Shown here: positions 1 through 5,731 of the stretch, one piece after another
How the letters are laid out: the number at the start of each line of letters is the position of its first letter
Position numbering within the stretch: position 1 is the stretch's first letter
Assembly: GCA_030747575.1 (NCBI GenBank)
Contig: JASLKI010000193.1
Location: forward strand, 1-5,771
Length of the DNA stretch: 5,771 nucleotides
Direction: 5' to 3'
From: Verrucomicrobiota bacterium
GTDB taxonomy: Bacteria; Verrucomicrobiota; Verrucomicrobiia; Limisphaerales; UBA1096
Notes under the pieces: generated by a model
Seen by the model: only the letters and a program-made list of their open reading frames with translations
The model's database searches: none
What the model was told of the DNA's origin: nothing
Program-made: the position numbers and the translations under genes

Positions 1-971
1 TTAATAACTTGAAGACCCACTTCCCGGTGGAGAAAGGGATTCTGTTCCGCAAAGTCACCGGCACAGTCAAGGCAGTTGACGGCGTGTCTCTGAGCTTGGC
101 CAAGGGCGAGGTGCTTGGCCTCGTCGGCGAGTCTGGCTGCGGCAAATCCACCCTGGGGCGCACCGTCCTGCAACTCATCAAGCCCACCGAAGGCACCGTC
201 AGTCTCGGCAGCCGAACCCTCACCGATTTGAACGGCAAGGAACTCCGCTCAGCGCGCGCCGATTTCCAGATGATTTTTCAGGACCCGTACGCCTCGCTCA
301 ATCCGCGCATGACGGTGTACTCTATGCTCGCAGAGGCGATCCAGGCACATCGCAAAGTGTCCAAGGCCGACCTGGCCAGGGCGGTCGGCGCGTTGATGGA
401 AAAAGTCGGCCTGGCTGCGCGCTTCATGCGCAAATATCCGCACGAGTTTTCCGGTGGCCAACGCCAGCGCATCGCCATCGCCCGCGCGCTGGCAGTCGAG
501 CCCAAGCTCATCATCGCCGATGAGCCGGTCTCCGCACTGGACGTCTCGATCCAGGCACAGATTTTGAACCTCCTTAGCGACCTCACACGCGAGATGGAAC
601 TCACCATGATTTTCATCTCGCACGACCTGTCGGTGGTGAAACATATCTCCGACCGCATCGCCGTGATGTACCTCGGACGCATCGTCGAGATAGGCCCGGC
701 GACGGAGGTGTTCGAGCACCCGCAGCACCCGTACACCAAGGCGCTCTGCAGCGCGGTGCCAATGCCCGACCCCGACAGCGAGCGCACCCGTAAGCGCATC
801 CTTTTACCCGGAGACCCACCGTCGCCGCTCAACCCGCCCAGCGGCTGCACGTTCCACCCCCGCTGCCCCCACGCTGAGGAGCGCTGCCAAGCCGCTTGGC
901 CAAGTTTCGAGTCGCTGAAAAACGACGCTCACAAGGCCGCCTGCGTCCGCCTGGCCGAATTGAACCAGTAA
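1..971 (+). CDS. OppF/DppF-type peptide ABC transporter ATP-binding protein (5' truncated by window edge)
   Basis: Cytoplasmic nucleotide-binding subunit that powers di-/oligopeptide import with two permeases, a partner ATPase and a binding protein. Numbering from the TTG at 9: Walker A GESGCGKST 40-48, Q-loop Gln91 in FQDPYASLNP, signature FSGGQ 147-151, Walker B LIIADE 167-172, D-loop SALD 175-178, H-loop His205. The C-terminal oligopeptide extension starts at HPYTKAL (240-246) and carries Cys280, Cys286, Cys293 and Cys312, the pattern linked to a 4Fe-4S site in this family. GCGKSTLGR and DPYASLNP are typical of the F rather than the D subunit. The frame is open upstream of the TTG (Asn-Asn codons at 3-8), and the text reads as the usual 'NNLKTHFPV' opening, so TTG is probably an internal Leu codon and only a few residues are missing. 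Stop TAA at 969-971. F subunits usually close the operon, so the permease genes should lie to the left. The substrate cannot be told from this subunit. Confidence 0.95.
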   Translation, partial: NNLKTHFPVEKGILFRKVTGTVKAVDGVSLSLAKGEVLGLVGESGCGKSTLGRTVLQLIKPTEGTVSLGSRTLTDLNGKELRSARADFQMIFQDPYASLNPRMTVYSMLAEAIQAHRKVSKADLARAVGALMEKVGLAARFMRKYPHEFSGGQRQRIAIARALAVEPKLIIADEPVSALDVSIQAQILNLLSDLTREMELTMIFISHDLSVVKHISDRIAVMYLGRIVEIGPATEVFEHPQHPYTKALCSAVPMPDPDSERTRKRILLPGDPPSPLNPPSGCTFHPRCPHAEERCQAAWPSFESLKNDAHKAACVRLAELNQ

Positions 972-1000
972 CTCAGCCTTTTCGACAGAGACCAAGCTTT

Positions 1001-1006
1001 GGAGGT
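1001..1006 (+). promoter_or_regulatory. Shine-Dalgarno-like GGAGGT, mis-spaced for the MFS start
   Basis: GGAGGT is a near-perfect anti-SD match. It ends 28 bases before the ATG at 1035, too far to serve it directly, but only 9 bases before a GTG at 1016. An in-frame TGA at 1017-1019 rules out an upstream-extended MFS start. It may serve the GTG mini-ORF at 1016-1057, or be chance. Confidence 0.4.
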
Positions 1007-1015
1007 GCGATTACT

Positions 1016-1057
1016 GTGAGCTGGAATCAAGAAAATGACTGCCTCCTCCCTTCCTAA
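1016..1057 (+). CDS. Possible 13-codon leader ORF overlapping the MFS start
   Basis: GTG at 1016 opens a reading frame encoding MSWNQENDCLLPS and stopping at TAA 1055-1057. It is preceded at good distance by GGAGGT (1001-1006) and overlaps the first seven codons of the MFS gene in the +2 frame. This layout could give translational coupling, with ribosomes ending at 1057 close to the MFS start. The peptide has no recognisable similarity and no attenuator hairpin is evident. An ORF this short arises easily by chance; only the ribosome-binding-site placement favours it. Confidence 0.2.
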   Translation: MSWNQENDCLLPS

Positions 1058-2426
1058 AAGTAATGGAGGTTTTTGGGGTGTGCGCACACCGTTTGCACCA
1101 AGCCGTTGTCCCGTTTATTATGGTTGGGTGATTGTTCTTGTGGCGACAATCGGTTCTATCTTTAGCATTCCTGGCCAAACAATGGGGTTTAGTGTCTTTA
1201 CGGATGTGTTGATGAAGGAACTTGGCCTCAGTCGTGTGGAACTTAGTTTGGCTTACTGCATTGGAACTGTCGCGAGTGGCTTGACGCTTCCATGGCTTGG
1301 AAACATCTTGGATCAGTCTGGGGAACGGAAGATGGCAGTTGCTTCAGTCATTGCGACCGGGTTGATTTTATTATACATGGCCAAGGTGGCAGTGATTAGT
1401 CATTCGCTTGGCAAAGTGCTACCCACTGGTGTTGCGGCGTTTGTGGTGGTTGGTATTGGCTTTTATCTTATCCGTGCATCAGCTCAAGGTGTGCTGTCCT
1501 TGACATGCCGAAACGCTATCGGGAAATGGTTCAACCACAAACGTGGCTTGGCCTTGGCTATTAGCGGGGTCCTAGTGTCATTCAGTTATTCGTTTGCGCC
1601 ACAAGGGCTCAATTGGCTGATTGAACGACACGGTTATGATGGTGCTTGGTTTACGATGGGAATAACCACTCTAATTGTAATGGGTCCTTTGGCTTGGTTG
1701 CTTTTCCGAAATAAACCAGAGGAAGATGGCATGGAAATGGATGGGGGTAGTAAGCCGATGAAAAAGCCAGCCAACCCGGACATGTATATAAACCGGGAGT
1801 TCACTCGTGGTGAAGCGATGAAAGACTACTCCTTTTGGGTGTTCAACATTACATTTTCTTTTTATGGACTATATGCAACAGCATTCACGTTCCACATACT
1901 GTCACTGGGAGCAGAATACAATATCGAGAGTGATCGGATTCTCTCACTGTTTGTTCCAATTGCAGCAACAAGCGTAATAACCAATTTGGTTTTCGGATTA
2001 ATAAATACCCATCTGAGACTGAAGTCTCTTTTGTTCGTTATGAATCTTGGCTGTGTCATGGCTGCACTCGGCATGTTTTTCCTAGATAAACCCGGAGGAG
2101 TGCCGGCGTATGTGATAGGCAACGGTATTGCCAGCGGGGGGTTCGTAAGTTTGACGGGAATCGTGTTCCCCCGTTTCTACGGACGGCTTCACCTTGGAGC
2201 AATCAGTGGGGTGAACATGTCCGCAATGGTGATTGGAAGTGGGCTTGGGCCACTATTATTTGGTTTATGCCAACATCTAAGCGGCAGTTATAAGGAAATG
2301 CTTATCGCGAGTATTATCGTCCCTACGCTATTAGCGATTCTCAGCCTAAGAGCTGACAATCCACAAAGCAAATTGGTCAATAAAATCTCCTCCGCAAACA
2401 CGGCGGCAAGACGGGTGCAGAATTGA
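1035..2426 (+). CDS. MFS transporter, oxalate/formate-antiporter / monocarboxylate-like group
   Basis: Inner-membrane secondary transporter of 463 residues, a usual MFS length, with about 12 hydrophobic segments: roughly 28-48, 68-88, 98-118, 132-152, 168-188, 206-224, then a hydrophilic central loop 225-265, and 266-290, 302-324, 330-350, 356-378, 388-412, 420-438. Family marks are YYGWVIV (28-34), motif A GNILDQSGERK (89-99), R159-x5-WF-x3-RG (159-171), the post-TM6 stretch NKPEEDG (226-232), and FTRGEAMKDYSFW before TM7 (256-268). The motif-A counterpart after TM8 is degenerate. Relatives move organic-acid anions, but the substrate here cannot be assigned. The ATG at 1035 is chosen because an in-frame TGA lies at 1017-1019; only a weak GGAA (1023-1026) precedes it. 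The gene is AT-richer than its neighbours: 28/60 and 25/60 GC at 1321-1380 and 1861-1920, against 36/60 in the ATPase (421-480). This hints at separate ancestry. It lies 63 bp after the ATPase with no clear terminator between. Confidence 0.92.
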   Translation: MTASSLPKSNGGFWGVRTPFAPSRCPVYYGWVIVLVATIGSIFSIPGQTMGFSVFTDVLMKELGLSRVELSLAYCIGTVASGLTLPWLGNILDQSGERKMAVASVIATGLILLYMAKVAVISHSLGKVLPTGVAAFVVVGIGFYLIRASAQGVLSLTCRNAIGKWFNHKRGLALAISGVLVSFSYSFAPQGLNWLIERHGYDGAWFTMGITTLIVMGPLAWLLFRNKPEEDGMEMDGGSKPMKKPANPDMYINREFTRGEAMKDYSFWVFNITFSFYGLYATAFTFHILSLGAEYNIESDRILSLFVPIAATSVITNLVFGLINTHLRLKSLLFVMNLGCVMAALGMFFLDKPGGVPAYVIGNGIASGGFVSLTGIVFPRFYGRLHLGAISGVNMSAMVIGSGLGPLLFGLCQHLSGSYKEMLIASIIVPTLLAILSLRADNPQSKLVNKISSANTAARRVQN

Positions 2427-2439
2427 AAGCTGAAGGGAA

Positions 2440-2499
2440 ATGAAGCCCCTCCTGGTCACAACAATCGCAGCCGGTCTGTTGGTGGGCTCGGCGACATGA
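2440..2499 (+). CDS. Orphan 19-residue signal-peptide-like ORF, possible gene remnant
   Basis: In the gap between the two convergent genes, ATG at 2440 encodes MKPLLVTTIAAGLLVGSAT, then TGA at 2497-2499. The peptide has a basic n-region (Lys2), a hydrophobic core and a small-residue c-region, which is a textbook bacterial signal peptide shape ending abruptly where the mature protein should begin. It resembles openings such as MKxLLxTTIAAVLLVG that I recall from secreted or lipoprotein genes in Verrucomicrobia. The purine-rich GAAGGGA upstream sits only one base from the ATG, so a ribosome-binding site is not convincing. No mature domain follows in any frame; the downstream bases run into the 3' end of the opposing gene. 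It could be a decayed gene start, a tiny membrane peptide, or chance. Confidence 0.35.
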   Translation: MKPLLVTTIAAGLLVGSAT

Positions 2500-2530
2500 T
2501 GGATTCGGTCACCCTAGATTTGGTCGTGAA

Positions 2531-5500
2531 TCAGTTGCCGCGTAGCCGGATAAAGTTCCGGCTTTGCCCTTGGCCGACTGGATCACCGAATCGGAAGGTG
2601 ACCGTTGCGGTGCCGTCGCCGTTGTCAACTTTCGATACGGGTTTGATCGTGGCAGGGTCCGGCGACCAGGTGATAAGGTCACTGGAAACCTCAACTGTCA
2701 GCGACGCATTGGCGCTGAGGTTCTTGCGGAATGTCAGGAAAAGATAGTCGTTGACCACCCCGTCAACGTCGATGCTCTGGACCGTGAGACCAAACACGGG
2801 AGCGTCGGAGGCCAAGTCGGGGCGGGAGCCGAAGAGAAACTCCCAATAGTTGCTGAGTCCGTCTCTGTCGTCGTCGTCGTTCGGCTTGCCCTTGATTCCG
2901 TTCGAGGCGGCCCAGGCAGTGTAGGTGAGCACTGCCGGCTCCGCTTTGCCGGGCGATCCGCCGAGATGGTGGCTAGTAGTCCAACTGGCTGGTTCGCTGT
3001 GCGGAGGTCCGGCGACTGGATTGGAAAGAATCAGGCTCAACCCATTGCCGTCCGCCTCTGTCGGCCATGGAAGCTGGTCGTTGTAGATGAAATCGTGGAT
3101 CGGTTTTTGACCGTCTCCGGTGATGATCAGCTGTTCTCCGTCATTGTTGAACCGGCCGGTGTACTCGAACGACTGGATGCCCTCTATGGGGCCATACCTG
3201 GCCTCGAAGGCTGCGCGGTTGCGGATGAGAAGTAGGCGCTTGCCGGCCTTCAGGACGGTATTGCCGGGGAAGGCAAAGTTGATCCCTAGCGCGAAGCGGA
3301 TGCCGGTCAGGTCGAGGGCGGTCCTGCCGATGTTTAGAAATTCAAGGAACTCGAAATCGTCGCGATTGCTGCTTTCGGCCAGCTCTGCTGGAGTGGTCGG
3401 ATTCGCGGGGTGGTAATGCAGTTCGGAGACGACGAAGTTGGTGGCGTCGACCGAGAGTCCATCGATGGTGTAGAACACTTCATTAAGGGCACTCCATTTT
3501 TTGTTGTCGGTGTTGTAGGAGCGAGCCTTTAGAACTGTGGCCTCTTTGAAAAAAAGCGGGGCTGAAAGATTATTACCACCATCTTGGCTGGTCTCTCCGC
3601 GGAGCATCATGTCAAAACTGATGTCGGAACTGCTGCCGCTGGCCTGGTGAATTTCGACCGCGATGGTATTGGTCCCTGCTGAGAGCACGTCGGTCATAAG
3701 GGGGCTTCCGCTCCCACTATTATAAATGGTAGCGATCTCCTCCGGGGTAATGGCACGGGCCCAAACCCCGAAATCATCCACGATTGCAGCAGCATAGTCC
3801 CCGGTACCGCTCGATCCGATCGCAAGATACGTCCAATCATCAAACAGTGTGCCACTGTTTGTGCCTTCATGCCAAAGCTCTCCGTCAATCCAGATTTCTT
3901 TGTGGTCTTCATTCTTGATGAACACAAAGTGATGCCACTCTAGGAAGTCTATGTCCGAATTCTTCACAATACGGGTGTCTCCACCCCCGCAGCAACCGGC
4001 AGTGTCAAAGTAAATGTTGTTGTTGCCCCATGGTATGTGGGCCTGAAAATTACGAGCATTGCTCGGTGCACTCGCCGCCCTGAACCAAAACGTCGAGGAG
4101 TTTCTCACCACGTGGAGCTTCTGCCACAACGACACACTCATCGCGTTGGCATCCGATGCTGGCTTCAGCCATCCGGTGGCTTCAGCATTAACCCTGATCC
4201 AGTTTTCTGCTTCACCCAAATTAACGGCACTGCCAATGACACCTTCGGCATCTACCACGATTCCCTGTACCTCGCCCCGGATTCCTGCAACCTTGTCAAC
4301 AATATCAGAAGCACTATCGAACGGCCAGTAGGCTATCAATCCAGGTACAAGCTCGAAGCTTGGCAAGGTGAAATCTTTCCAGTTGGCTTCATCACCGATG
4401 GAGCCATTGGCAAAGCTGCTGAACGTCGCAACGTCGGAGAGATTTTGGCGAAGTATTTCTACGCCGTTGATATAGACGGCGATTCCGTCATCGTATTTGA
4501 GTTGCAACGGAAAGTTCAAGAATTCCGACGGATTCGGGATGTTGACGGTAGTGCGGAAATAGGTCGTCAGATGTTTCGCCGAGGGATCTGGGCCAAAGCC
4601 AACAATTTGCCCGGCTCCTTCACCGTCGGCGCCGTATCCGAGCTCGGACGGGCCTGATTTCCAACCCGAATCGTCGAAACCTTGCGATCGCCAGGCGGTG
4701 CCTTGATCGGAGCCGTCATCAAGGTATTTCCAGGTGTGTCCGGTGGAGAGGAAGCTAACCGGGTCGGGGTCGCTGACATCAAAGGAAGAGGTCAGAGCAT
4801 TGGGGTTCGGCGCTCCACCGGGCAGGCGGGGGTCGCTGCCGTCAAGTGTGTAATAGATGGTGTTGGCGTCGGTGGTCATGGTAACAGGGGTGTCTGGAGA
4901 CACCGAACCGCCATGCTGGCTGTAGACCGGCGCAATGATGTCGGGATACATACCTGCGGACTTGAAACGACCGATCATGGTCTTTGTAAGGCCGGGGAAA
5001 TGATTATTAAAGAGGTTGTTTTGGTACGACTCCCACGACGTTGGTTCGCGGAACAGATTGCCCCAACGTGCAGCTTCAGAGATGAATCCGAGTCGAGCTT
5101 CATTGACGCGCCTTTCCAATCGCTGGATGTTTTTCGAGGGTGTCAACGCCCCGTTGTTGAAGAAGTGTTTGTGAATCCGGTCGGCTAGAAGGGTACCGTA
5201 GTCCGGGTTGCCACCAGTGCGCATCTCGCTCATTACACTGTAGGGCCCTGCGTGGTTGGCCGAGTGTCCGGGGCTCCGCAGGAAACCATCGGCGTCTTTG
5301 ATCATAAACTTGAACGGAATCCCACGCGGCTCCGAGCCGAATGCTCGGAACTCGCTTTCCGAATTGCCACTGACCCACAACAGCATGAAGTCGACGATGT
5401 TGGCGATATCGATGTGATCAGCCGCGTTGGTGAAAGGATTTGGCCTGGACAGAAGGCGCTTGGTTTCACTCCAGAACTGTCCGCTGCCATCGTACACATT

Positions 5501-5731
5501 CTCGTCGTTCCGAAAATTATCGTTGGCGTTGACCGCCTCGTAGTCATCTTCCGGTCCGCCGAAGTAGCTCGAGGCCATGTCCGCGCTCCAGCGCTCGCGC
5601 AGGTGATACTGCCCCCAGTAGTTGCCATTTAGGTAGAGGTGCACGAAACGGCCGTGCGGGGCGATGTTGCCCATGTCCAACATTGAGTCATCGGTAAAGC
5701 GATTCGACATGTAGGCACCGCGGCTCGACAT
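2531..5731 (-). CDS. Large secreted-type modular protein: CotH-like kinase region, nested chitobiase-C/beta-sandwich/LamG, lamin-tail domain (N-terminus missing)
   Basis: The visible 1066 residues hold, in order: the C-terminal part of a CotH-kinase-like domain (1-~262); the first half of a chitobiase/hexosaminidase-C-like domain (~265-316, with YYTLDGSDP); a galactose-binding-like beta-sandwich (326-458 and 681-711); a LamG/concanavalin-type domain inserted within it (459-680); the second half of the chitobiase-C-like domain (~723-757); a lamin-tail domain (~764-906); an Asp-rich putative calcium-binding stretch NDDDDRDGLSNYWE (951-964); and a beta-rich C-terminal domain. Such proteins are exported in PVC bacteria and probably act at or outside the cell surface, but no substrate is known. 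No membrane anchor or PEP-CTERM is seen at the C-terminus. The Met at 5731 is unlikely to be the true start: codons 5732-5746 continue as SGSHD, which fits a CotH-type domain, before an in-frame TGA at 5747-5749 inside the inverted repeat. The signal peptide and N-terminal kinase lobe are therefore lost. Stop TGA at 2531-2533, convergent with the MFS gene. Confidence 0.88.
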   Translation of the reverse strand: MSSRGAYMSNRFTDDSMLDMGNIAPHGRFVHLYLNGNYWGQYHLRERWSADMASSYFGGPEDDYEAVNANDNFRNDENVYDGSGQFWSETKRLLSRPNPFTNAADHIDIANIVDFMLLWVSGNSESEFRAFGSEPRGIPFKFMIKDADGFLRSPGHSANHAGPYSVMSEMRTGGNPDYGTLLADRIHKHFFNNGALTPSKNIQRLERRVNEARLGFISEAARWGNLFREPTSWESYQNNLFNNHFPGLTKTMIGRFKSAGMYPDIIAPVYSQHGGSVSPDTPVTMTTDANTIYYTLDGSDPRLPGGAPNPNALTSSFDVSDPDPVSFLSTGHTWKYLDDGSDQGTAWRSQGFDDSGWKSGPSELGYGADGEGAGQIVGFGPDPSAKHLTTYFRTTVNIPNPSEFLNFPLQLKYDDGIAVYINGVEILRQNLSDVATFSSFANGSIGDEANWKDFTLPSFELVPGLIAYWPFDSASDIVDKVAGIRGEVQGIVVDAEGVIGSAVNLGEAENWIRVNAEATGWLKPASDANAMSVSLWQKLHVVRNSSTFWFRAASAPSNARNFQAHIPWGNNNIYFDTAGCCGGGDTRIVKNSDIDFLEWHHFVFIKNEDHKEIWIDGELWHEGTNSGTLFDDWTYLAIGSSGTGDYAAAIVDDFGVWARAITPEEIATIYNSGSGSPLMTDVLSAGTNTIAVEIHQASGSSSDISFDMMLRGETSQDGGNNLSAPLFFKEATVLKARSYNTDNKKWSALNEVFYTIDGLSVDATNFVVSELHYHPANPTTPAELAESSNRDDFEFLEFLNIGRTALDLTGIRFALGINFAFPGNTVLKAGKRLLLIRNRAAFEARYGPIEGIQSFEYTGRFNNDGEQLIITGDGQKPIHDFIYNDQLPWPTEADGNGLSLILSNPVAGPPHSEPASWTTSHHLGGSPGKAEPAVLTYTAWAASNGIKGKPNDDDDRDGLSNYWEFLFGSRPDLASDAPVFGLTVQSIDVDGVVNDYLFLTFRKNLSANASLTVEVSSDLITWSPDPATIKPVSKVDNGDGTATVTFRFGDPVGQGQSRNFIRLRGN
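3014..3442 (-). other. Lamin-tail-like domain (LTD)
   Basis: Residues about 764-906. VVSELHYHP (767-775), DDFEFLEFLNIGRTALDLTG (791-810), the FAFPGNTVLKAGKRLLLIRN run (819-838) and GEQLIITG (865-872) followed by DFIYND (880-885) match the immunoglobulin-like LTD found in bacterial extracellular proteins. It ends in NGLSLIL (896-902) and a Pro/Ser/Gly linker (HLGGSPGKAEP). In secreted bacterial proteins it is usually a structural or adhesive spacer. Confidence 0.7.
3599..4756 (-). other. Galactose-binding-like beta-sandwich, interrupted by LamG
   Basis: Residues 326-458 carry WKYLDDGSDQGTAWR (334-348), FDDSGW (352-357), LGYG (364-367), TTYFR (389-393) and YDDGIAVYINGVEI (413-426). These are the recurring marks of a carbohydrate-binding-like jelly roll found in PVC modular proteins. 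The terminal strands AGTNTIAVEIHQ and SSDISFDMMLRG come only at 685-712, after the LamG insertion. The ligand is unknown. Confidence 0.65.
3692..4357 (-). other. LamG/concanavalin A-like domain, inserted in frame
   Basis: Residues 459-680 (222 codons). It opens with GLIAYWPFDSASD (464-476), continues with SVSLWQK (532-538), WHHFVFIK (599-606), IWIDGELWHEG (613-623), and closes with DDFGVWARAITPEEIATIYN (652-671), the standard LamG-3 ending. Cys580-Cys581 form an adjacent pair in a Gly-rich loop. The coding DNA is less GC-rich than parts of the surrounding gene (28/60 at 3841-3900 against 38/60 at 2941-3000 and 32/60 at 5041-5100). Likely role: binding of glycan or another extracellular ligand. 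Confidence 0.75.
4952..5731 (-). other. CotH-kinase-like region, C-terminal portion
   Basis: Residues 1-260 of the large protein. GRFVHLYLNGNYWGQYHLRE (27-46) is the hallmark central strand-turn of CotH-family proteins. D146-A-D148 in KFMIKDADGF (141-150) falls where the family has its metal-binding Asp-x-Asp of the atypical protein-kinase fold. LLADRIHKHFFNNGALTP (181-198) is a typical helical segment. The part that should supply ATP-contacting residues lies N-terminal to this and is absent from the window, so catalytic competence cannot be judged. The domain call rests on motif recognition. Confidence 0.75.

Larger units (their letters stand above)
3461..4939 (-). other. Chitobiase/hexosaminidase-C-like domain split by a 400-residue insertion
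   Basis: The opening half (about residues 265-316) has APVYSQHGGSVSPDTPVTMT, then IYYTLDGSDPRLPGG (292-306). Its expected closing half, ending in VLKARS and WSALNEVFYTID, appears only at 733-757. The roughly 406 residues between (about 317-722) contain two other folds. In simple members of this family the two halves follow each other directly, so the arrangement is read as one domain interrupted in a surface loop. Confidence 0.6.

Noticed and set aside
278..850. Minus-strand ORF of 190 residues, plus shorter ones at 249-728, 613-819 and 804-995
   Set aside because: All lie antisense to the ATPase, whose motifs are complete; the translations are Arg/Ala/Ser-rich with no recognisable domain, as expected of GC-rich shadow frames.
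992..1002. Hairpin CCAA-GCT-TTGG after the ATPase as a terminator
   Set aside because: A 4-bp AT/GC stem with no following T-run; it sits beside GGAGGT and is too weak to end transcription.
2427..2530. Bidirectional terminator between the convergent genes
   Set aside because: Only weak matches such as AGCCC/GGGCT and GCCG/CGGC with long loops and no U-tract; not enough to call.
2496..2747. Plus-strand ORF whose ATG overlaps the stop of the orphan signal peptide (ATGA), suggesting a coupled or frameshifted continuation
   Set aside because: Nearly all of it is antisense to the last codons of the modular protein and does not look like a mature secreted protein.
4037..4657. Plus-strand ORF of 206 residues, and others at 2564-3235, 3120-3416, 4682-5188 and 5252-5632
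   Set aside because: They run antisense to the modular protein, show no domain text or ribosome-binding site, and cover regions where the minus strand has clear motifs.
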